This document shows, piece by piece, positions 44,561 through 52,914 of a DNA stretch of 64,000 nucleotides. A model generated the notes under the pieces. That model did not search any database. It had not been told where the DNA came from and saw nothing but the letters and a program-made list of their open reading frames with translations. Every line of letters begins with the position of its first letter. Within the stretch, counting starts at the first letter, position 1. The DNA is from Oscillospiraceae bacterium. GTDB taxonomy: Bacteria; Bacillota; Clostridia; Oscillospirales; Ruminococcaceae. The translations under genes were made by a program, and so were the position numbers. The stretch spans positions 101,405 to 165,404 of the forward strand of contig JAETSI010000003.1 in NCBI GenBank assembly GCA_021769725.1, read 5' to 3'.

Positions 44561-44863
44561 TCATTTTAAATTATTTTTCTGCGCAAGCCGTTTGAATACA
44601 AGTTCGTAGCCGTCGTTTCCGTCTTTTAGAGATCTGTTTACACGGCTGATAGTTGCAGTACTTGCGCCTGTTTCTGTGACTATACTGTTATATACCTTAT
44701 GCTCATCGAGCAGCTTTGCAACCTGTATGCGCTGTGCAAACGATTTAAGTTCAATGCTTGTGCATAGATCGTCAAAGAATTTATAGCAGTCGTCAACGGT
44801 TTCAAGTGTAAGAATGGCTTTAAATAGCATATCCATGCTTTCTGATCTGATTTTATCAATCAT
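44561..44863 (-). CDS. YerC/YecD family TrpR-related regulator
   Basis: 100 residues from MIDKIRSESMDML (AAAGGG upstream), preferred over an earlier in-frame codon. It has the TrpR-like helix-turn-helix of the YerC/YecD family (FAQRIQVAKLLDEHKVYNSI, TGASTATISRVNRSL). Its effector is unknown. It is the first gene of a two-gene unit with the GH9 enzyme. Confidence 0.9.
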   Translation of the reverse strand: MIDKIRSESMDMLFKAILTLETVDDCYKFFDDLCTSIELKSFAQRIQVAKLLDEHKVYNSIVTETGASTATISRVNRSLKDGNDGYELVFKRLAQKNNLK

Positions 44864-45194
44864 AGTATTATTCCCTTTCATAGACTGCGATGCAGCCGTT
44901 GATTATTTTCACACTTTACATTTTAACACATTATTACATAAAAGTAAAGAGTAAATTTAAAATTCTCTTACACTTACTAAGTTACCCATAGCATTATTAT
45001 AACATAAAATTAACATCTTGTAAAGAAAAAATTCAAAATTTAGCAATATTTAGAAAATTATTTGCCTCACATATCATTTTTTGCTCTATTTGACGCTTTA
45101 AGAGCGTGTTTCCTTCCCTCCTTGAGAAACACATTAATCAGGACTTGACTTTTTAAGTAAAATATGTTAAAATGATAACGAAAGGAATGATTCT
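44864..45194. other. Divergent intergenic region with promoters
   Basis: About 330 bp without a gene, very AT-rich near the yerC side. It contains the plus-strand promoter TTGACT (45145-45150) and TAAAAT (45168-45173), 17 bp apart, for the DUF3877 gene, and AT-rich candidate -10 boxes for yerC on the minus strand. I see no RNA gene. Confidence 0.6.
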
Positions 45195-45743
45195 ATGCCT
45201 GATTTTAAACGTCTTGAAAAAAATATACTTGACAATATTTTTGAAGCGCAGGTCAAACTCGGCTTTGACGGCAGAGCAATGAGCCTGAATTATACTTCCG
45301 CTTCTCTCGCTCATCTTCTCGGAGAAAAACTTACGCCGGATGAGATTCGACAGGTACTTGCGGATTTTTCTGATTATTCCCTGCCACGTCTCGGACAGTT
45401 GACTTATTCGGAAATAAAAAACGGTTTTTGCATCACTGTTCCGCCGGAGGGGACAAAGTTCGTTCACAGCCGGTATGACGGCGGACAGTTCATATCCAGT
45501 CTTATCGGCAGCATAAGAGAACATCGGACTCTTGAAGAAATTCTTGATATTTTCCACAGTTTTTCCGACAGCGTATCAGTCACTGAAATGAATAACGATG
45601 AATTCAAGTATCTCGTATACTTCAGGGACGGCGTTCCAGACGATTACCGCTACTGTCTTTCCGCCGACGAGGAAATAGACGGAAGCGTTCATGTAACGTA
45701 TCATCGGTTTATCCGTGAAGATTATGAAGATCTCGGATTCTGA
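45195..45743 (+). CDS. DUF3877 family protein
   Basis: 182 residues resembling DUF3877 (Clostridial) with an FRDGVPDDYRYCL block near the C-terminus. It has no signal peptide or membrane segment. AAAGGA is seven bases before the ATG. It is a single gene between its own promoter and a strong terminator. Function is unknown. Confidence 0.75.
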   Translation: MPDFKRLEKNILDNIFEAQVKLGFDGRAMSLNYTSASLAHLLGEKLTPDEIRQVLADFSDYSLPRLGQLTYSEIKNGFCITVPPEGTKFVHSRYDGGQFISSLIGSIREHRTLEEILDIFHSFSDSVSVTEMNNDEFKYLVYFRDGVPDDYRYCLSADEEIDGSVHVTYHRFIREDYEDLGF

Positions 45744-45748
45744 AAGCA

Positions 45749-45793
45749 AAAAGCGTGTTCACTTTATGTAAATGTGAACACGCTTTTGTTTTA
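45749..45793. terminator. Bidirectional terminator between DUF3877 and pfk
   Basis: AAAAGCGTGTTCAC (45749-45762) pairs with GTGAACACGCTTTT (45774-45787), a 14-bp perfect stem with A/T tails on both sides. Confidence 0.92.
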
Positions 45794-47008
45794 TATAACT
45801 ATATGAACCGGCATACCGTCTTTCATTACGGGATAGATCTCCCCTTGTATGAGCGGCATAAAATAATCATAAGCTTCCGGAAGAACATCATTTTCATCTT
45901 CGTTTATCCATTCAGCCGGGAACAGTTTCTCGGAATTAGCAGCATCTGCGGCATCTGTTGTTCCGAAACTATAGCGGTACGGCTTGTCCGACTCACGAAC
46001 AAAGGTCATCATGCATCCGCTTTTTCCTGCAAGAGCAGCTTCCACAGCAGCTTCGCCGATAGCAGCAGCAGAGCTGATATCTTCTGCCGACGCTATATGA
46101 GAACTGCATCTCTGCATCACGTTAAGCTCGATAGACCGCACTTTGCATCCGATCTCATCAGATACAGCCTTTTCAAGGAACTTGCCGATACCTGCAAGAT
46201 ACGAATGTCCGAAAACGTCTTTTTGTCCTGACTGAAACTCCTCGGCAGCAAATTTTCCGTCTGCCGTCTTTACGCCCTCTGAAACAACTGCAATAACCGC
46301 CTTGTGCTTCTTCATTTGCGCTTTTACATCGGAAATAAACTTCTCAATACTAAAAACGCATTCCGGAAGATAAATAAGCTGAGGCGCCTGTTCTCCATTT
46401 GCTCTGATACAGCATGATGAAGCAGCCAGCCATCCGGCATGACGTCCCATTGATTCAATGATCGTTACGGACGGCAGACTGTAAACGTTGCTGTCCCTTG
46501 CTATTTCCTGAACAGTCGTGCAAACGTATTTTGCGGCAGATCCAAATCCGGGACAATGATCCGTCACACAAAGGTCATTGTCGATAGTCTTTGGAATACC
46601 GATGATCTTTATATCGTCTATAGATTTTTCACGCAGATAAGCCGCATATTTCGCCACGGTATCCATTGAATCGTTGCCGCCTATGTAGAAAAATATCCCG
46701 ATTTCCGCATCATGCAGCGAACGTGTGATACTTTCATACAGACTGCTGTCCCTGTGAAAATCAGGCAGCTTTTTTCTGCACGAGCCAAGAACAGCCGATG
46801 GCGTCCTAAGCAGCAGCTGAAATTTTTCTTCATTTTCGATAACTTGTGAAAGATCGACAAGACGATTTTCAATGACGCCTTCAATTCCGTTCAGCGCACC
46901 GTAGATCCTTCCGATTTTTTCCGATCTCTGACCTGCCCTCAGCACTCCCGCAAGAGAAGCATTTATGGCACAGGTCGGACCGCCTGACTGAGCAACTACT
47001 ATGTTCAT
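45791..47008 (-). CDS. pfp: PPi-type 6-phosphofructokinase
   Basis: 405 residues from MNIVVAQSGGPTCAIN (GGGGTG upstream). The two residues that set the phosphoryl donor read as PPi-type: Asp in GGNDS, where ATP enzymes have GGDGS, and Lys in GIPKTIDND, where ATP enzymes have PGTIDND. The family motif IIESMGRHAGWLA is present. It would interconvert fructose 6-phosphate and fructose 1,6-bisphosphate using pyrophosphate, saving ATP in an anaerobe. Confidence 0.88.
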   Translation of the reverse strand: MNIVVAQSGGPTCAINASLAGVLRAGQRSEKIGRIYGALNGIEGVIENRLVDLSQVIENEEKFQLLLRTPSAVLGSCRKKLPDFHRDSSLYESITRSLHDAEIGIFFYIGGNDSMDTVAKYAAYLREKSIDDIKIIGIPKTIDNDLCVTDHCPGFGSAAKYVCTTVQEIARDSNVYSLPSVTIIESMGRHAGWLAASSCCIRANGEQAPQLIYLPECVFSIEKFISDVKAQMKKHKAVIAVVSEGVKTADGKFAAEEFQSGQKDVFGHSYLAGIGKFLEKAVSDEIGCKVRSIELNVMQRCSSHIASAEDISSAAAIGEAAVEAALAGKSGCMMTFVRESDKPYRYSFGTTDAADAANSEKLFPAEWINEDENDVLPEAYDYFMPLIQGEIYPVMKDGMPVHIVI

Positions 47009-47286
47009 AAAAACACCCCGCAAATCAAAAAGTAATATAATTATAACACATTATCCGACGAATTTCAACTATTATTTGAAAATTATTCCGAGTGGTAATA
47101 TTGTTCATAATAATCCTTATTTGATACGTTACACATGATACTATTGTACACATATAAAAGAGTTTTTTGATATCAGACTAAACATGATACTATATTATAT
47201 TTACATTTTTTCATAAAAAATGTATAATATAAATAAATTATAAAAAATCATGGCAGTACAAGACTGACTCATGGGGGGAATTACAA

Positions 47287-50200
47287 ATGAAAAAATCACT
47301 TAAAAGACTTACGGCAGGAATTGCCGCAGTATTCGTATGTTCCGGCGCAGTTGGAAAATTTCTGCCCGAACCTGAAAAAATAGTCTTCGCCGCTGAAAGC
47401 AGCAAACGGCTCTGCATAGACCTTAACGCAGGCGACGGACGAAAGGCTTCCTATTCAAAAGTCGCAGAAAACTGGATAGCGACCGGAGACGCTCCGACTG
47501 CGACTATAGGCGGAGTAACACTGAAACTCAGCAACGGAGGCTCAGTTGGTTCGGAAGTACGTATGGTCAACTGCAAGATCCTCCAGCTTCAGAGCGGCAA
47601 CTATCCGTATCTCACAATGGACGGCGCAAAAATCAACGACGGAGACAACGGCGGTATCCTAAAACTGGAAATATCCGGACTTTCCGCAGGTAAACACAGC
47701 CTGAAAATGTGGCACAGCTGCGTTGACAACGTGCAGAACAGTTCGCTTTCGGTTTCGGTGAACGGAAAAACCACAGCAGCAGGAGTAAAATGTCCCACAC
47801 GTGTTAAAAGCGAGGACGATGCCGGTATTTCATATGCAGAATTTGACGTAAAATCAGGGCAAACTGTGACTGTTCTCATAAAACCGGAGGGCAACGGAGC
47901 TGTAAACAATGCATGGCTCAACGCTATTGAACTTGACGGCGCCGACCCTGTAAAATCTATTTCAAAGATGTCCCCTGCCGACGGCGAAAAACATCATGAG
48001 ATCGCAAACGGTCTTTCCTGGACGGCAGGAAAAGGAGCTGTGAGCCACGATATCTATATAGGCACTGACTATGACAGTGTGATATCTGCAAATAAAAATT
48101 CTCCTGAATACAAAGGAAGTCAAACAAATACAAAATATGATCTTGACAATAGCTATTCTTCGATAAATACCTATTACTGGAGGGTTGACGAGATTGACAG
48201 CAGCGGAAATGTTACTAAGGGCGCTGTTTACAGCTTTAATCCTGCACGTCTTGCGTTCCCTACGGCAGAGGGCTACGGACGCTACGCAAGAGGCGGACGA
48301 GGCGGCAGAATAGTAGAGGTCACAAATCTGAACGACAGCGGTGCAGGAAGTCTCCGTCAGGCTCTGGAAGTCGAAAAAGGTCCAAGGATAGTTGTGTTCA
48401 AGGTAGGCGGCGTTATAGAACTTAAAAGCGTTTTGTGCATTCCGGATGACGGAGGCGATGTCTATGTTGCAGGACAAACAGCTCCCGGTGACGGTATCAC
48501 CCTCATCAATTACGACTTCGGCGCTATGGGCGCACAGGATGTTGTTATCAGGGATATCCGTGTGCGTGTTGGCGATATGAACGGAAAATCAACCGGCGGA
48601 ATGGGACTTGGCAGTTGTAATCACAGCATTGTTGATCACTGTTCTATCTCATGGGCAACAGACGAGGGATTCAGCTCACGTTCGGCGCAGAATATCTCGT
48701 TCCAGTGGAATATCATCGCAGAATCACTGAACGAATCAGTCCATTATGACGCCAACGACCGAAATAAGACCGAGCCTCATTCCTTTGCGGCTTCCATTAG
48801 CGGATATACCGGCAGTTTTCACCATAATCTGCTTGTTGACAATACTGGCAGAAACGTATCACTGGCAGGCGCCATGGAACAGGATGCCAAAACCTACGGC
48901 GGACAGCTTGATTTTCGCAACAATGTCATATATAACTGGCGTGACCGCACAACGGACGGCGGCGTAAGACGTTTGCAATTCGTGAATAATTATTATAAAG
49001 CAGGCGCAGTCAGCAACACAAATCTACATGTGGTTTCGCTGGACGGAAACGAACTGGGTACAAACGATATGCAGAAAATGTATGTTTCCGGCAATAAAAT
49101 GACAGACAGCAAGGGAAATGCCATACTTGATTCCGGCGATGATGCATGGGCAAAGGGAAAAGCAAAATCCGGCGGAAAAAATTCAACCGATGCCGATGTA
49201 CGCAGTGATTCGCCTTTCTTTGAATCCTATGTAAATACTCAGTCGGCTGACGACGCATATAAGAGCGTTATTGCTGCGGCAGGCGCAAACTTCCCGAAAT
49301 ATGACTACCTTGATTCACGCTATCTGAAAGAAGTTTCAAACGGTACGTACACATATACAGGCAGCAAGGCAGGTCTCAAAGGAATAATCGACAGTCAGAA
49401 TGATGTAGGCGGATATCCGGACAACAGTAATTTCAAGGGCGGAACTGCGCCTGCTGACAGCGACCATGACGGTATGCCCGATGCATGGGAAAAAGAGCAT
49501 GGACTTGACCCGAATGATGCTTCTGACGGCAGTATTGTAAGTCTCTCCGCAGATGATTATACAAACGTTGAAATGTATCTCAACGAACTTGCCGGAGATT
49601 CTGTGGAATACAACGGCATTACTGAAACTATATCCGCTTTTGAAACGATCGAAGCCGAAAGCTTTTCTTCACAGCATGGAGTGCGTATTGAGGATCTTCC
49701 GGCAGGCGGTCAGAATATCGGCTTTATTGAAAACGGCGACTGGATAATGTTCCGCAATGTTGATTTTGAGGACGGCGCAAGAAGCTTCAAAGCAAAGCTT
49801 TCCGGAAACGCCTGCGGAATGGAGATTTATCTCGGCAGCGTCAGCGGAACTCCTGCTGCTTCTTTGAATTTCACAGGAACAAGCGGCTTTGCGGACTATA
49901 AAGACATAGAACTGAATATTCCGGTAATTTCAGGCGTAAATAATCTTTATCTGCGATTCACCGGCGGCGACGGCTATCTTCTCAATCTGGACAGCTTTGT
50001 TTTTGACAGGAACACCGCTCCGATGAACGGCAGGCTTATAAAAGATCTGAGAGTTTTCGACACTGAAAACTGCTCGGACTGGTCGATTGCTCCCACGGTT
50101 TCGGTGGGATCTCCCGTGTTTGGCGACAGAGATGTAACATATACGGAACTTCCGGAAGCTTTGCAGGGCGCTGAGTACATCCGGACTGCCTGCGATTCAA

Positions 50201-50643
50201 AGAATTATACAGAAAATGCGGCAGAATTTACGGCAGCCGAAGATATAACGGTATATATTGCCCTTGACAGCAGAGTTGAGAAAGTTCCGCCATGGATGAG
50301 CGGCTGCGTCAAAACGGATATGACCGCCGTTAACAGTTCCGGCGTTGAATTTGACGTTTACAGTATGTCCGTCAGCGCCGGGGATAACGTAACTCTCGGT
50401 TCAAACGGACAGTCGGCTTACTGCGTCAACTATACGGTATTTGTATTGGAAGCAGACTCAGTTCTCATGGGCGATGTAGATGACAACGGAAAGTTCAATA
50501 TTGCCGACCTTGTTATGCTGGAAAAGTGGATAATCAGAAAAGATACACTTACAAACTGGCAGGCAGGCGATTTTCTCAGCGACGGCGTTATAGACGTCTA
50601 TGACCTTGTAATTATGAGACAAAAACTTATTGCATCAAAATAA
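47287..50643 (+). CDS. Multimodular pectate-lyase-like (PL1-type) protein with CBM6 and dockerin
   Basis: 1118 residues: signal peptide (~1-36), malectin/CBM-like domain (~40-218), Fn3-like domain (~222-325), right-handed beta-helix of the pectate lyase type (~330-700; [45 protein letters not shown]), a Ca-binding thrombospondin-type segment (DSDHDGMPDAWEKEHGLDP), CBM6-like module (~785-912), an unassigned domain, and a dockerin (DVDDNGKFNIADL, SDGVIDVYDLVIM). The enzyme probably cleaves pectin backbones so that cellulases reach the fibre. GGGGGG precedes the ATG. The dockerin is not of the GH9 type. Confidence 0.9.
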   Translation: MKKSLKRLTAGIAAVFVCSGAVGKFLPEPEKIVFAAESSKRLCIDLNAGDGRKASYSKVAENWIATGDAPTATIGGVTLKLSNGGSVGSEVRMVNCKILQLQSGNYPYLTMDGAKINDGDNGGILKLEISGLSAGKHSLKMWHSCVDNVQNSSLSVSVNGKTTAAGVKCPTRVKSEDDAGISYAEFDVKSGQTVTVLIKPEGNGAVNNAWLNAIELDGADPVKSISKMSPADGEKHHEIANGLSWTAGKGAVSHDIYIGTDYDSVISANKNSPEYKGSQTNTKYDLDNSYSSINTYYWRVDEIDSSGNVTKGAVYSFNPARLAFPTAEGYGRYARGGRGGRIVEVTNLNDSGAGSLRQALEVEKGPRIVVFKVGGVIELKSVLCIPDDGGDVYVAGQTAPGDGITLINYDFGAMGAQDVVIRDIRVRVGDMNGKSTGGMGLGSCNHSIVDHCSISWATDEGFSSRSAQNISFQWNIIAESLNESVHYDANDRNKTEPHSFAASISGYTGSFHHNLLVDNTGRNVSLAGAMEQDAKTYGGQLDFRNNVIYNWRDRTTDGGVRRLQFVNNYYKAGAVSNTNLHVVSLDGNELGTNDMQKMYVSGNKMTDSKGNAILDSGDDAWAKGKAKSGGKNSTDADVRSDSPFFESYVNTQSADDAYKSVIAAAGANFPKYDYLDSRYLKEVSNGTYTYTGSKAGLKGIIDSQNDVGGYPDNSNFKGGTAPADSDHDGMPDAWEKEHGLDPNDASDGSIVSLSADDYTNVEMYLNELAGDSVEYNGITETISAFETIEAESFSSQHGVRIEDLPAGGQNIGFIENGDWIMFRNVDFEDGARSFKAKLSGNACGMEIYLGSVSGTPAASLNFTGTSGFADYKDIELNIPVISGVNNLYLRFTGGDGYLLNLDSFVFDRNTAPMNGRLIKDLRVFDTENCSDWSIAPTVSVGSPVFGDRDVTYTELPEALQGAEYIRTACDSKNYTENAAEFTAAEDITVYIALDSRVEKVPPWMSGCVKTDMTAVNSSGVEFDVYSMSVSAGDNVTLGSNGQSAYCVNYTVFVLEADSVLMGDVDDNGKFNIADLVMLEKWIIRKDTLTNWQAGDFLSDGVIDVYDLVIMRQKLIASK

Positions 50644-50651
50644 TTTCCATA

Positions 50652-50692
50652 AGCGCCGCACAAAGTACGTCATGCGTTCTTTGTGCGGCGCT
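50652..50692 (+). terminator. Terminator after the pectate-lyase gene
   Basis: AGCGCCGCACAAAG (50652-50665) pairs with CTTTGTGCGGCGCT (50679-50692), a 14-bp perfect stem; the T-tail is weak. Confidence 0.75.
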
Positions 50693-50865
50693 GCGTTATG
50701 TTATGTTGACATTGTATAGGGAAATATAATTTCAAATCGGTTTCATGAAAAGATTTGGGATTAGCATAAAAAATCATTTTAAATTGTGACACTTCGTGCC
50801 ATTTCTGCGAATGTATATTATAGAAACGCAAATAGGCGTGAATAAAAAGTAAGGGAGGGTTTTAA

Positions 50866-51432
50866 ATGACAGGAAAAGAATATTATTCATTGTTGAAAGT
50901 TTCTCCTCATAATGCTCATAAAACTGTTTTCGATGAATATTGCAATTATGTTTATACTGTGGTATTCAATCATCTCAGAACATCAGGCAGTCACGAGGAT
51001 ATTGAGGAATGTATGAGTGATGTTTTTGCGGATTTTTATATGAGTCTTGAAAATGAAAAAAATATTTATGACGATCTTAAAGGTCATATAGGATGCATTG
51101 CAAAACGTCGTGCAATTGATGCATACCGAAGTATTTCGGCAAAAAAAGATCGCAGCATATTATCCATTGACAATAATTGCGATCTTATAGATACCAGCTT
51201 TGATCCGGAAGAAAAAGCCGAGAAAGATGATTTATGCAGAATTTTAATAAATGCTGTTGAAGAACTGGGAAATCCATGTTCTGATATTATTATTCAAAAG
51301 TTCTATTACAACAGAACTTCAAAGGAAATTGCCGAAAATATGTCAATGAAAGCATCAGCTGTACGTATGCAGTGCAGCCGTGCAATGAAACGTCTGAGGA
51401 AAGTTTTATCCGAACTTGGCATAACACTGTAA
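50866..51432 (+). CDS. ECF-type RNA polymerase sigma factor
   Basis: 188 residues with sigma region 2 (FDEYCNYVYTVVFNHL, IEECMSDVFADFY, YIGCIAKRRAIDAYR-like segment) and region 4 (SDIIIQKFYYNRTSKEIAENM, then MQCSRAMKRLRKVL). AAGGGAGG lies upstream. The next gene, 11 bp on, encodes a membrane protein with the layout of its anti-sigma factor. Confidence 0.85.
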   Translation: MTGKEYYSLLKVSPHNAHKTVFDEYCNYVYTVVFNHLRTSGSHEDIEECMSDVFADFYMSLENEKNIYDDLKGHIGCIAKRRAIDAYRSISAKKDRSILSIDNNCDLIDTSFDPEEKAEKDDLCRILINAVEELGNPCSDIIIQKFYYNRTSKEIAENMSMKASAVRMQCSRAMKRLRKVLSELGITL

Positions 51433-51443
51433 AGGAGAAACAA

Positions 51444-52493
51444 ATGAAAAATAATGAATTTGATATTTTGAATAATGCAGACGAAGAAATTATTGAATGG
51501 CTCTCAAGTCACGAAAATTCACTAAGCGAAAAAGAAACGAAACGAATTTTTGCAATGAGTGAGAAAAAATACAATCAAAAGAAGAAATATTTTTTTCTGC
51601 CGGATGTTTCCAATGATACATCTGTTTCTGAAACTATGAATGTTGAACATTATTCCCGTCCGAAATATTACAAAGCCGTATTAGCAGCATCAATTTGTCT
51701 GATTCTGACAGGTGCGGTCATTACCGGTTTTGGATTAATTGGCAAATTAAATGATAATATTGTTCCCAGTCAGCAGGATCCATATCAATACCCGTCATTT
51801 GAAACTACAACTTCATATTCTGAAAGCACATTTTCAACAACCTATGTAACTGCCTCTGATACTACTGTAACTACAGCGACAGAAGTTACAGCTGAATCTA
51901 CAGTGACAACTTTTAATGATCCGGATATTTATGAAGAACAAAGCACAACGCAGACAACTGTTTCAGAATCAGCAGAAGACATAAAACAGAATATTCCTCC
52001 ATCATCAACAAGTACTCCTGTTGATGATAATGAACAGGAAAAAATTGAGGAATACAGAGCATATGCAAATCAGCTTCTGATTGAATTAAATTCCATAGAA
52101 AAAATCTGCGGCGGTAATGTTCTGTTTGATATGAATGACTCTTTTACAAATGAAAATGGAGATACTTTTGCCCGGGTTGCAGAATTGTATTTTTCCAATA
52201 CAGATGAGCTTATTTCATATATTAAATCAAATGTAACAGACCAGCTTTTCAATCAGCGTTATTCCGGAATCTCATCAAAATATATTGATGCTGACGGGAA
52301 AATTTATGGAAAAATCACTACGACAGAAAGCGGATATAACTGGTTGGATAAAAAACGGGATATTATCAATATAACCGACGAATCTTTTACGATACTGGCT
52401 GAATTTGAATGGTACAACAGCATTAAATTAATGGTAATCAACGTTGCACTTGAAAATGGAACATGGAAAATAGATTCATTTTCGTCAATCTGA
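51444..52493 (+). CDS. Membrane anti-sigma factor with Thr-rich stalk and external sensor domain
   Basis: 349 residues from MKNNEFDIL (AAAGGAG upstream). Residues 1-75 form the cytoplasmic part; a membrane segment at ~80-105 (AVLAASICLILTGAVITGF) is followed by a Thr/Ser-rich stalk (~115-200) and an outer domain (~205-349) of mixed alpha/beta sequence resembling the NTF2-like or DUF4878-type folds. The cytoplasmic part has no clear zinc motif. Pairing with the ECF gene indicates a signal-transduction unit that senses something outside the cell. Confidence 0.75.
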   Translation: MKNNEFDILNNADEEIIEWLSSHENSLSEKETKRIFAMSEKKYNQKKKYFFLPDVSNDTSVSETMNVEHYSRPKYYKAVLAASICLILTGAVITGFGLIGKLNDNIVPSQQDPYQYPSFETTTSYSESTFSTTYVTASDTTVTTATEVTAESTVTTFNDPDIYEEQSTTQTTVSESAEDIKQNIPPSSTSTPVDDNEQEKIEEYRAYANQLLIELNSIEKICGGNVLFDMNDSFTNENGDTFARVAELYFSNTDELISYIKSNVTDQLFNQRYSGISSKYIDADGKIYGKITTTESGYNWLDKKRDIINITDESFTILAEFEWYNSIKLMVINVALENGTWKIDSFSSI

Positions 52494-52782
52494 GGTAACA
52501 CCGTACAAAGATTGTGCGGTAGATGCGCAGTCAGATTTTTCGTCAGATTGCATAAAAATCATGCAGGCAGGCTGACGCCTGTCAAGTGATTTTTGTGTGC
52601 CCCCCAAGGGTGCTTCCTGTGGGCGTATGACGGAAAATATGTACCCCAAGGGGTGCAGGTTGCCAGCGGCAACCTCTCACGAAATGAGAAGCACCGACCG
52701 AACCGACAGGTGAGACTCACTTCCTTCGGGCGCAGCAGATGGCGTGCAAAGCCGTCAGGTGTGCTTTGTGCGGTGTTGCCTT
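52493..52782. repeat. Structured palindromic element E1, ~290 bp
   Basis: The ends AGGTAACACCGTACAAAG (52493-52510) and CTTTGTGCGGTGTTGCCTT (52764-52782) are inverted repeats with two T/C differences that keep G-U pairing. The interior is GC-rich with hairpins CAGGC-tgac-GCCTG (52568-52581), ACCCC/GGGGT near 52640-52652 and GGTTGCC-agc-GGCAACC near 52657-52673. It fills the space between the anti-sigma gene and glnN; I see no gene in it. Core GGCTGACGCC is shared with the element at 57883. Confidence 0.65.
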
Positions 52783-52849
52783 AAAAGACTGCACATTATT
52801 ATATTTTTTTATAGACATTGCTTTTTAGCGTTTCACTGCCGGATTTTGG

Positions 52850-52878
52850 TTGACATTTTCGTTAGAATATGCTACAAT
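52850..52878 (+). promoter_or_regulatory. Promoter of glnN
   Basis: TTGACA and TACAAT with a 17-bp spacer, 36 bp upstream of the ATG. Confidence 0.85.
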
Positions 52879-52914
52879 ATATTAATACAGCTTTTTGTTG
52901 CAGGAGGATTTTAT

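Noticed and set aside
52593..52784. Small plus-strand frame inside the region before glnN
   Set aside because: The frame follows the hairpins of palindromic element E1 and has no ribosome site; the structure explains the sequence.
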